A program made the translations under genes and the position numbers. A stretch of 7,427 nucleotides of DNA, from contig CANEXR010000137.1 in the NCBI GenBank assembly GCA_947443815.1, positions 1 to 7,427 of the forward strand, written 5' to 3'. How positions within the stretch are numbered: the first letter of the stretch is position 1; every line of letters begins with the position of its first letter. Below the pieces are notes generated by a model, which saw only the letters and a program-made list of their open reading frames with translations, searched no databases and was not told the DNA's origin. Source of the DNA: Flavobacteriaceae bacterium. GTDB taxonomy: Bacteria > Bacteroidota > Bacteroidia > Flavobacteriales > Flavobacteriaceae. Shown here one piece after another: positions 1 to 6,501 of the stretch.

Positions 1-817
1 AAGCAAGAAATAAGACCAAATGAAATTGGGCATCTTGAACCGATAAATGAAATTTTTCCATCAAATAAAAGGTAAAATAACTCGACATGCTTGCCATATA
101 AAAGAATTTTGAAAAAATCAAAATCAACAATATGGATACCGAAATAATAATTTTTGCCTGAGATAAATTAGGCAAGTCAACAACCGCTTTTTTGGTAGTT
201 CTCAGACTCAAATGATTTTGGTACCAAAGCGCAATTCTACTTAAAACAAGTAACGCAATAATGGCAACGATTGCAAACCAAACAATATACTTTTGTGTAT
301 TAGGAACTACGATTAAAGCGACCAAAAGTGGTCCAATAGCGGTTCCAGCATTTCCTCCTAATTGAAAAATAGATTGTGCCAAACCTCTTTTCCCACCTGA
401 AGCTAAAAATGAAATTCTAGAAGCCTCGGGATGAAAAATAGAAGAACCAATTCCAACCAAAACTACTGCAACAATTATCATATAAAAGTTAGCGGCATAA
501 GACAACAATACAATTCCTGATAAAGTAAATAACATCCCGAAAATTTGTGAAAAAGGTTTGGGTTTTTTATCTGTATATAAACCAACCATCGGTTGCAAAA
601 TAGAAGCTGCTAATTGATATGCTAATGTGATTAAGCCAATTTGAGTGAAATTTAATTTAAAATTATCCTTAAGAATTGGGTATGCTGCTGGTATAACTGC
701 TTGCAATAAATCATTTAATAAATGGGCAAATGCAATCGAAAATAAAATAGGATAAATCGTTTTTTGAACTATAGTAGATGAATCTATTGCGGAAGTTGGA
801 TGGTTTGAAGAATTCAT
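1..817 (-). CDS. fsr: MFS exporter, fosmidomycin-resistance (Fsr) family, C-terminus cut off by window edge
   Basis: This is an inner-membrane drug/proton antiporter of the major facilitator superfamily. The frame reads from an ATG at 815-817 to the left edge without a stop, giving 272 complete codons. E. coli Fsr has about 406 residues, so roughly the last third is missing. The translation follows E. coli Fsr closely as I remember it: AHLLNDLLQA near residues 31-40, GLITLAYQLAASILQP near 61-76, a motif-A-like GLYTDKKPKP at 79-88, GIGSSIFHPEASR at 122-134, SGGKRGLAQSIFQLGGNAG at 140-158, and SILLILIFSKFFYMASMSSY around 228-247. An in-frame TAA five codons upstream fixes this ATG as the start. 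No Shine-Dalgarno is visible. It lies 44 bases downstream of the AEC permease gene and shares its strand, so co-transcription is likely. Family members export fosmidomycin when overexpressed; the natural substrate is not known. Confidence 0.9.
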   Translation of the reverse strand, partial: MNSSNHPTSAIDSSTIVQKTIYPILFSIAFAHLLNDLLQAVIPAAYPILKDNFKLNFTQIGLITLAYQLAASILQPMVGLYTDKKPKPFSQIFGMLFTLSGIVLLSYAANFYMIIVAVVLVGIGSSIFHPEASRISFLASGGKRGLAQSIFQLGGNAGTAIGPLLVALIVVPNTQKYIVWFAIVAIIALLVLSRIALWYQNHLSLRTTKKAVVDLPNLSQAKIIISVSILLILIFSKFFYMASMSSYFTFYLMEKFHLSVQDAQFHLVLFLA

Positions 818-861
818 AATTGAAAATTTAATTTAAAAATTGGGGCGTACTCAAAAACAAT

Positions 862-1773
862 TTAAATAAACTGCACTACAAAATACCAAAACAATAAAGT
901 AACAAACGAAATTGGGATGCCAAAACCAATCATCATACTACATAATCTTGGCTTTAAACCGTGAGAAGCTGCCAAAATACTTGCAGTAATCATTGGAGCC
1001 ATAGCCGCTTCCAGTACTGCTACTTGAATCATTTTTGAATTTTGATGGAAAAGTACAACATACAACAGATATATTAGAGCTGGAGTTATTATTAATTTAT
1101 AAAAAAGTCCTAAACTCAAAAATTTCCAATGCTGACTTTTTCTGTCAAAACGCAATTGCAATCCAACGGAGAGCATCGCTAATGGAGTCATAAAACTTCC
1201 TATTTTTTGAAAAGCAACTTGAAAGTAAGTATGGAATTCAAAGCCATACACATTCATCATACAAGCCAATAAAAAAGCAATAAAAGGGGGGAAAAACAAT
1301 ATTTTTTTTACAATATAAAACCCGCTTGAATTCCCTTTAGAATATAAGGTAGCTACAAGAATTCCTAGTGTAGATAATACAACAAAAGTACCTGGTTGGT
1401 CTACCAGAATTGCTGTTTTTAACCCTTCATTACCATATAAAGCTTGTATAATTGGAAAACCCAAAAAGGAAGTATTCCCAAAACCTGCTGTAATAATCAA
1501 ACATCCTGTTAGTTTTCTTGACCAACCGAATTTTTTCCCTAAAAAACTAAAAAACAAATAGGAAACTGTAAAACCAATCCAAGTCACTAAGATTGGAAAT
1601 AGCAATTTTGTGTCCCATTTTATTTTTGGAATATAATATAAAGCTAAAGCAGGAAGGCAAATGTAAATAACTGTCCAATTTAAAATCTTATGCGCATTTT
1701 TTGGAAATCGCTGCAGATTTTGCAATAGAATACCAAGTAGTAAAAAAACAAAAATTAAAATAAAATTAGACAT
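862..1773 (-). CDS. AEC-family (auxin efflux carrier-like) permease
   Basis: This is a 303-residue polytopic inner-membrane transporter of the auxin efflux carrier family, which carries small organic anions such as malate and other metabolites. The protein is hydrophobic throughout, with about ten predicted membrane segments, and its length is normal for bacterial AEC permeases (about 300-320). Family landmarks are visible: GNTSFLGFPI at residues 99-108 (the usual G-N-T-x-F-L-G-x-P motif), LVDQPGTF at 123-130, TPLAMLSVGLQL at 196-207 and EAAMAPMITASILAA at 255-269. The N- and C-terminal halves each carry one such broken-helix motif, as expected for an inverted-repeat fold. The start is an ATG at 1771-1773 with a short AT-rich leader. 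It is the first gene of a probable two-gene transcript with fsr. The substrate cannot be read from the sequence. Confidence 0.88.
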   Translation of the reverse strand: MSNFILIFVFLLLGILLQNLQRFPKNAHKILNWTVIYICLPALALYYIPKIKWDTKLLFPILVTWIGFTVSYLFFSFLGKKFGWSRKLTGCLIITAGFGNTSFLGFPIIQALYGNEGLKTAILVDQPGTFVVLSTLGILVATLYSKGNSSGFYIVKKILFFPPFIAFLLACMMNVYGFEFHTYFQVAFQKIGSFMTPLAMLSVGLQLRFDRKSQHWKFLSLGLFYKLIITPALIYLLYVVLFHQNSKMIQVAVLEAAMAPMITASILAASHGLKPRLCSMMIGFGIPISFVTLLFWYFVVQFI

Positions 1774-1789
1774 ACTATTAAATGAAAAA

Positions 1790-1797
1790 CAAAAATA
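1790..1797 (-). promoter_or_regulatory. Possible Bacteroidetes -7 box for the AEC permease gene
   Basis: On the minus strand this reads TATTTTTG, a match to the Bacteroidetes -7 consensus TAnnTTTG. It ends 16 bases before the ATG, which would leave a leader of about ten bases. The -33 element is poor: the best candidate is TTTC about 18 bases upstream, not TTTG. In DNA this AT-rich such 8-mers occur by chance, so the call is weak. Confidence 0.3.
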
Positions 1798-2000
1798 ACA
1801 CTAAAATTTCTTTTTGAAATCATGAAAATCAAATAAGTATACTATCAATTGAAGATGCAACGGTAGTTATTGAAGTCAAAATTAAAAATCCAAAAAAGAC
1901 CAACAAATAAGTTGTATAGCTACCTATTAATTCCGCAACACTCTTTTGGGAAAAGGACTAATGACTAAATCTATTCTTAATAACTGTTAGAGGTTACAAC

Positions 2001-2039
2001 AAAACAGTTTCAAAAGACAGTTCTTTTTGAAACTGTTTT
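2001..2039 (+). terminator. Terminator-like hairpin upstream of meaB
   Basis: AAAACAGTTTCAAAA at 2001-2015 is perfectly complementary to TTTTGAAACTGTTTT at 2025-2039, leaving a 9-base loop (2016-2024) that may close further by two pairs with a bulged T. The right arm runs into TTTTTGTTTT on the plus strand, and the left flank gives a T-rich tail on the minus strand, so it could act in either direction. Long A/T-flanked stems of this kind are typical of flavobacterial intrinsic terminators. It is oddly placed: it ends about 35 bases before the meaB start and follows no plus-strand gene. It may therefore end a small transcript, serve as an attenuator, or be left over from a lost gene. Confidence 0.6.
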
Positions 2040-2074
2040 TGTTTTCATTACTTTTACTTTTCAAAAAAAATGTT

Positions 2075-3166
2075 TTGACATACAAAAAACAACATCAAAG
2101 CGCCTTAGATGAAAAGCCTGGAATAGCCACACCGGAAAATATCAGTGTTCCTGCTATTGAACAGATTCAAAAATCAAGAAAAAACCAACCTTCGGCTCAA
2201 GAATTAATTAATGGAATAATTTCTGGTGATAGAACTGCCCTAAGCCGAGCAATTACTTTAGTAGAAAGCACTAATAGCAATCATTTAGAAAAAGCAAATG
2301 CAGTAATAAACGGCTGTTTGCCTTATGCCAATAAATCCATTCGAATAGGAATCACTGGTGTTCCTGGAGTAGGAAAAAGCACATTTATAGATGCATTTGG
2401 AAAGTTCCTAACAGGATTGGGTAAAAAAGTAGCTGTCTTAGCTGTCGATCCAAGTAGTACTATTTCACACGGAAGCATTTTGGGAGACAAAACCCGAATG
2501 GAAGAATTAGTAAAAGATGATAATGCCTTCATCAGACCTAGTGCTTCAGGTGAAACATTGGGTGGTGTGGCCCGAAAAACTAGAGAATCCATAACACTTT
2601 GTGAGGCTTGTGGTTTTGACATTATTCTTATCGAAACGGTAGGCGTTGGACAAAGTGAAACTGCGGTTCATAGTATGGTAGATTTTTTTTTATTACTAAA
2701 AATAACTGGAGCTGGAGACGAGTTACAAGGTATCAAACGGGGTATCATGGAAATGGCAGACTTTATTGTGGTCAATAAAGCAGATGGAGAAAACATCCAA
2801 AAAGCAAAACTAGCCCAGTTGGAATTCAACCGCGCTTTGCACTTATTTCCAGCAAAAAAATCTGGATGGACACCTACCACAGCAACTTGCAGCGCAATCA
2901 CACATGAGGGAATTCCAAATGTTTGGAAAACCATTGAAAAATATATTGAAAAAACAAAATTCAATAATTATTTCATTGAAAAAAGAAAAGAACAAAACCA
3001 ATATTGGATGCTAGAAACCATTAACGAGCAATTGAAATCTGATTTTTACAACCAACCCGAAATTCAAAAAGCATTAGAATTAACTAAAAAAGCAGTTCAA
3101 AATGATGAAATATCACCTTTTGCAGCTGCTCAAAAATTATTAAATGTATACAAAAAAGGAAACTGA
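2075..3166 (+). CDS. meaB: MeaB/ArgK-type GTPase, chaperone of methylmalonyl-CoA mutase
   Basis: This is a cytoplasmic G3E-family P-loop GTPase that guards and loads the B12 cofactor of methylmalonyl-CoA mutase; older databases call it ArgK or LAO transport ATPase. From the start chosen here it has 363 residues, normal for the family. Visible motifs are Walker A GVPGVGKST (about 95-103), DPSS (125-128), ETVGVGQSE (187-195), the guanine-specifying NKAD (234-237) and TCSA (271-274). A helical C-terminal arm with EKRKEQNQYWM follows and matches the dimerisation region. The start is uncertain. No in-frame ATG lies upstream of Walker A. TTG at 2075-2077 gives MTYKKQHQSALDEKPG, which looks like the usual flavobacterial N-terminus. 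The farther TTG at 2027 would add 16 hydrophobic residues encoded partly by the terminator-like hairpin, so I reject it. No mutase gene is adjacent. The downstream neighbour is convergent, 42 bases away. Confidence 0.93.
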   Translation: MTYKKQHQSALDEKPGIATPENISVPAIEQIQKSRKNQPSAQELINGIISGDRTALSRAITLVESTNSNHLEKANAVINGCLPYANKSIRIGITGVPGVGKSTFIDAFGKFLTGLGKKVAVLAVDPSSTISHGSILGDKTRMEELVKDDNAFIRPSASGETLGGVARKTRESITLCEACGFDIILIETVGVGQSETAVHSMVDFFLLLKITGAGDELQGIKRGIMEMADFIVVNKADGENIQKAKLAQLEFNRALHLFPAKKSGWTPTTATCSAITHEGIPNVWKTIEKYIEKTKFNNYFIEKRKEQNQYWMLETINEQLKSDFYNQPEIQKALELTKKAVQNDEISPFAAAQKLLNVYKKGN

Positions 3167-3208
3167 TTTGTTTTATTGGTGTTTGCGATTTGATTCTAAA
3201 ACCATACC

Positions 3209-5146
3209 CTATTTTTTATCTCTAAGTTTGTAACTTCTATGCTGGTATAAATTACCCGCCATAATTACATGTGCCAAAGCATCTTTTGCTAATTCCGTAT
3301 TCAAAGTAACAGGAATTAATGTTGTATCATTTTTAATTTGAAACTGTAATGGTTTTAAATTAGGCTGCAAAATAACCACTTGGTTTTCAACTCTAAACGC
3401 ATTAATATCATTGAATTGCATAATGGCTCTTCCTTTTGTGGCAGCATTCAAAGAATTGAGATTTCTACCTGGCATTGGTGTTTCAAATGATGCACCAAGA
3501 TAACTTAGTAATGTAGGTGGTATATCAATCTGACTGCTTAGTTTATCATACACTTTGCCTTTTGGAACACCAGGGCCCATTATAAATGCGGGAATATGGA
3601 ATTTATTAATTGGCACTAGATTTTTTCCATACGTTCTGGTATTATGGTCGGCAATAACGATAAAAATAGTGTGCTTAAAATATGCTTCTTTTTTAGCCAA
3701 TGAAAAGAATTTTCCAATAGCGAAATCGGCATATTTCATTGCATTATTAACTGTTGCTGGTTTTTTGTCAAATGGCTTTATTCTTCCCGCGGGATATTCA
3801 AAAGGATCGTGATTGGAAGTTGAAAACATCAACGAAAAAAAGGGTTTCCCTTCTTTAGATTTGAAATAATTATTAGCTTTAACAGCTAAATCTTCATCCG
3901 AATATCCCCAAGTTCCCTTAAAAGCATATTTTGTACCATCTGCATCAAAATCTTCTTGATCAACTATATCTTCAAAGCCATTTCCATTAAAAAAAGAGGC
4001 CATATTATCAAAATTTGCCATTCCACCATAAATAAAACTAGTGCTATATCCTTTTCTTTTTAAAGCATCCGCCAAAGTAAAAAAACCTTGTTGAGAGTTT
4101 CCTAATTTAACTACACTTTCTGAAGGAGAAGGTAAAAAACCAGTCACAACAGCTTCAATCCCCCTTACACTTCGGGTTCCTGTACAATATAAATTGGAGA
4201 ACAAAAGCCCTTCTTTTGAAAGCGCATCAAAATTTGGTGTCAAAGGTTTACCTCCTAAAATCCCAACATATTCGGCACCAAGACTTTCCTGTAAAAAAAC
4301 AACTAAATTATAAGGCTGCTTCAAAACAGTATCCGCTTCTTGCTTATGAAGTAAAGGAATTTTTGATTCAGTAAAATCTGCGGCAACAACATTCATGTAT
4401 TTTTTTACTCGACTAATGGCTTCGGCTTCGTCCATTTTACCATACATTTTAGTATTGCCTTCGTTTTTAATAGAATAAGCGGCAAAAGCTATCGTATAAA
4501 AAGAATTTAATCCTAAACAATTTGTCAATTGATCCGTCGAAAAAACAGCATTACTGGCATTAATAGGTCGTTTAGAAGTCAAACTTGACCGTGCTCCAAA
4601 AAACAAGAAAAAAGCAAGAATTGGAAAAACCATCAGCTTGAATTTATAGCTTGCTGTTTGGGTATGAAATAATGTTTTCCCTTTTTTTATGGCAAAATAC
4701 AATAGAATTCCTATCGTGCAAAAAGTAATACCAATTGAAGTCAAATAGCTTTTGAACAACATTCCAAATACTTCTTTTGGATAAATCAAATAATCCAAAA
4801 AGATTTTGTTGGGTCTTGTATCGTATTGCTTTACAAAATCGGGTGTTGCCAATTCTACAAAAAGAATTAGAAATAGAAATAAAAAACTATAAAATACCAA
4901 AATTTTATTGGTGTATTTTACAAAAGTACTGGGCAAAAAAGTAATCAAAATAGCGGGTAGAAAGGACAAATAGCACAGAAGTATTAAATCCATTCGCAAG
5001 CCAATTGGAAAAATACGCCAATAATCTTGAGTAGCTACAACTCTTTCGTTAAAAAGAAAAAACAAAAAAACCCTACTTAATGTGGTTATGACTAATCCAA
5101 TTAAAATAAAATTTAAAATAGGCTTTAGAAAATCTAATTTTCTCAT
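3209..5146 (-). CDS. LtaS/MdoB-type membrane sulfatase-fold transferase (phosphoglycerol or phosphoethanolamine transferase)
   Basis: This 645-residue inner-membrane protein belongs to the alkaline phosphatase superfamily and has the layout of lipoteichoic acid synthase. About five membrane segments (roughly 11-32, 47-70, 81-103, 133-153, 168-186) are followed by a periplasmic catalytic domain from about 275. Likely active-site residues are Glu287 in LQESLG, a threonine nucleophile in TGTRSVRG (Thr324 likeliest, Thr322 possible), Trp413 in KGTWGYSDED, His446 in SNHDPFEYP, and the metal pair Asp500-His501 in IADHNTRTYG. The family moves phosphoglycerol or phosphoethanolamine from phospholipids to surface glycans or lipids. 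Flavobacteria are Gram-negative and make no lipoteichoic acid, so the acceptor here is unknown. The gene follows the 75-residue acidic protein by 42 bases on the same strand. All expected catalytic residues seem present, so it should be active. Confidence 0.88.
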   Translation of the reverse strand: MRKLDFLKPILNFILIGLVITTLSRVFLFFLFNERVVATQDYWRIFPIGLRMDLILLCYLSFLPAILITFLPSTFVKYTNKILVFYSFLFLFLILFVELATPDFVKQYDTRPNKIFLDYLIYPKEVFGMLFKSYLTSIGITFCTIGILLYFAIKKGKTLFHTQTASYKFKLMVFPILAFFLFFGARSSLTSKRPINASNAVFSTDQLTNCLGLNSFYTIAFAAYSIKNEGNTKMYGKMDEAEAISRVKKYMNVVAADFTESKIPLLHKQEADTVLKQPYNLVVFLQESLGAEYVGILGGKPLTPNFDALSKEGLLFSNLYCTGTRSVRGIEAVVTGFLPSPSESVVKLGNSQQGFFTLADALKRKGYSTSFIYGGMANFDNMASFFNGNGFEDIVDQEDFDADGTKYAFKGTWGYSDEDLAVKANNYFKSKEGKPFFSLMFSTSNHDPFEYPAGRIKPFDKKPATVNNAMKYADFAIGKFFSLAKKEAYFKHTIFIVIADHNTRTYGKNLVPINKFHIPAFIMGPGVPKGKVYDKLSSQIDIPPTLLSYLGASFETPMPGRNLNSLNAATKGRAIMQFNDINAFRVENQVVILQPNLKPLQFQIKNDTTLIPVTLNTELAKDALAHVIMAGNLYQHRSYKLRDKK

Positions 5147-5188
5147 TTAAAAAAAATTTACAACATACAACAACATTAATTCTAGCAA

Positions 5189-5416
5189 TTATTCTTCGTA
5201 ACGCCCAATTTCACGGTCGTAAAATTCATTTGCCAGAACAATCAATCCTTCCATTTCAGCGTTTAATTCCGCTTCATCAAGATCTTCAGCTTCTTCCATA
5301 AACTCCACTTCGTCATCTTTCAGATTGATAATAAATCGTGGATAATCCAAGTGAATAATAAATATATCTTCTGGAAAATCTGTGTTGTCGCCTAATAAAA
5401 ATTTTGGTAATTCCAT
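5189..5416 (-). CDS. Small acidic protein of unknown function, 75 residues
   Basis: I do not recognise a named family, though the sequence resembles small uncharacterised proteins of flavobacteria (from memory, not checked). It is strongly acidic: 15 Glu and 9 Asp among 75 residues, against 5 Lys/Arg. The N-terminal half, MELPKFLLGDNTDFPEDIFIIHLDYPRFI, alternates hydrophobic and polar residues like short beta strands. Residues 34-56 are a Glu/Asp-rich stretch, and the C-terminal part (about 48-75, ending EFYDREIGRYEE) looks helical. There is no signal peptide, membrane segment or cysteine, so it is probably cytoplasmic. The ATG at 5414-5416 has an AT-rich leader. It sits between the SPFH gene (92 bases upstream) and the LtaS-like gene (42 bases downstream), all on one strand, which suggests a shared transcript but does not reveal a role. 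Confidence 0.8.
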   Translation of the reverse strand: MELPKFLLGDNTDFPEDIFIIHLDYPRFIINLKDDEVEFMEEAEDLDEAELNAEMEGLIVLANEFYDREIGRYEE

Positions 5417-5452
5417 GTTTGTATTAATTTTAAAATATTAGATAATAGCCCA

Positions 5453-5497
5453 AAGAAGACCGACTAAACAAATTAATATCTGAAAGTCAATCTTCTT
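5453..5497 (-). repeat. Imperfect inverted repeat between the SPFH and acidic-protein genes
   Basis: AAGAAGA at 5453-5459 pairs with TCTTCTT at 5491-5497, and GAC at 5462-5464 pairs with GTC at 5486-5488. The two stems are separated by a CC/AA internal mismatch and enclose a 21-base loop. No U-run follows on the minus strand, so it does not look like an intrinsic terminator. It may be a structure in the intercistronic RNA or chance. Confidence 0.35.
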
Positions 5498-5508
5498 GCT
5501 TTCAAAAT

Positions 5509-6417
5509 TTATTTGTCCGAAAGTATAACCGGTGCGCTTCCTTTTCCATTCATAAAAATGATTTTGGTATTAGGAGAAGCAGCCAATTCTTTTTGCGCTT
5601 TTATTTGTTCGTATTGCAATTGTTTATCGGATAATCCAGTCGAAATAATACGTTGGTAATCGGCAATACCTTGTGCTTCTACACGTTTGCGTTCGGCTTC
5701 TTGTTTTTCTTTTTGCAAGACAAAAGTCATTTTTTGAGCATCTTGTTCTGCATTAATTTTACTTTCAATTGTAGTTTTCACAGATGCTGGAAGATTAATA
5801 TTCCTGATTAATAATTGCTCTAAAATTAATCCTCTAGCTTTAAAGTCTTCTTCTATACTTTTTCTGATTCTTTGCTGAAATTCATTTCTTTTAGTCGAAT
5901 ATAAAGCAACTGCATCATAATAAACAGCGTTGTCACGAATACGAGTTCTTGTAATTGGGCGAACAATTTTATCCGAATAATCAACCCCAATTTGTTTGAG
6001 AATTTTTGGAGCATCTTGTGGAGACACCCGAAATAAAACAGTCAAATCAATCACTACTTCCAATCCGTCATTAGACAAAACCCGAATAGCATCATCTCCT
6101 TCCTGAGCACCTTCGCCATGAACTGCAGACATCGTATAATTTTGAGTCTGAATGTCAAAATCCGTTACATCCAAAAGCGGATTTATCAAATGCAAACCAC
6201 TCTCCAACACTTCTGGCTGCACATTACCATAAAGGGACTGAACCCCAACTTTACCTGCGTCAATTTGTTTAAACATCGACGAAAAAAGCCCCAATACGAT
6301 AACTAAAATCCCAATAATTTTGAGAATACCAGAGAATTTAGAAAACGGATTCACATTGTTTTTCAATGTAAAACTTACAATCAACAAGATAATTCCAAAA
6401 ATAATAAATACAATCAT
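5509..6417 (-). CDS. SPFH/prohibitin-like membrane protein
   Basis: This 302-residue protein belongs to the SPFH group (stomatin, prohibitin, flotillin, HflK/C). Such proteins form large membrane-bound rings that organise inner-membrane patches and can control the FtsH protease. It starts with two hydrophobic segments (about 2-18 and 30-47). The SPFH domain follows from about 50 to 220, with landmarks QIDAGKVGVQSLYGNVQPEVLESGLHLINP, a beta-rich LEVVIDLTVLFRV and an IRNINLPASVKTTIESKI segment. Next is a charged helical region (about 218-255, QKEKQEAERKRVEAQG), the usual coiled coil, and a prohibitin-style tail NTKIIFMNGKGSAPVI. The double N-terminal hydrophobic stretch differs from the single anchor of HflC. 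The start is an ATG at 6415-6417. The gene lies 84 bases after the MATE gene and 92 bases before the acidic protein. A named HflC/HflK assignment is not justified, because no paired paralogue is present. Confidence 0.88.
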   Translation of the reverse strand: MIVFIIFGIILLIVSFTLKNNVNPFSKFSGILKIIGILVIVLGLFSSMFKQIDAGKVGVQSLYGNVQPEVLESGLHLINPLLDVTDFDIQTQNYTMSAVHGEGAQEGDDAIRVLSNDGLEVVIDLTVLFRVSPQDAPKILKQIGVDYSDKIVRPITRTRIRDNAVYYDAVALYSTKRNEFQQRIRKSIEEDFKARGLILEQLLIRNINLPASVKTTIESKINAEQDAQKMTFVLQKEKQEAERKRVEAQGIADYQRIISTGLSDKQLQYEQIKAQKELAASPNTKIIFMNGKGSAPVILSDK

Positions 6418-6501
6418 TTTATTTTAATTTAGATGGTTTAGTTAACACCACAATGAGACGAAGAAATTGCCTAGAAGTTACAAATAAAACAAGCTTTATT
6501 T

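Larger units (their letters stand above)
1774..2074. other. Intergenic region between divergent AEC permease and meaB genes
   Basis: These 301 bases contain no gene I can recognise. From left to right they hold a weak promoter for the AEC gene, then a plus-strand frame open from 1818 to the TAA at 1908-1910. The second half of that frame reads IEDATVVIEVKIKNPKKTNK and has no ATG. At 1961-1990 there is a 9-codon ORF, MTKSILNNC, preceded by GGGAAAAGGA. At 2001-2039 there is a strong hairpin. No good TAnnTTTG promoter for meaB is visible on the plus strand. I see no tRNA, known riboswitch or direct repeat array. Confidence 0.6.

Noticed and set aside
2027..2029. TTG as the meaB start, adding a hydrophobic N-terminus that looks like a membrane anchor
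   Set aside because: The extra residues are encoded partly by the arm and T-run of the terminator-like hairpin, and MeaB is a soluble protein. TTG at 2075 fits the family better.
2323..2964. Two minus-strand open frames opposite meaB (2323-2622 and 2668-2964)
   Set aside because: They are antisense to conserved MeaB motifs and their translations have no domain character. They are shadows of the real gene.
3167..3208. Terminator between convergent meaB and the LtaS-like gene
   Set aside because: Only a weak, bulged TGGT/ACCA pairing is visible, with no convincing stem and U-run.
3555..3812. Plus-strand frame of 85 codons opposite the LtaS-like gene
   Set aside because: It overlaps strongly conserved catalytic-domain sequence on the other strand. 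It is a shadow frame.
6482..6501. AAATAAA/TTTATTT hairpin just after the MATE stop as a terminator
   Set aside because: The stem is seven A-T pairs only and too weak. Such pairings are expected by chance in DNA this AT-rich.
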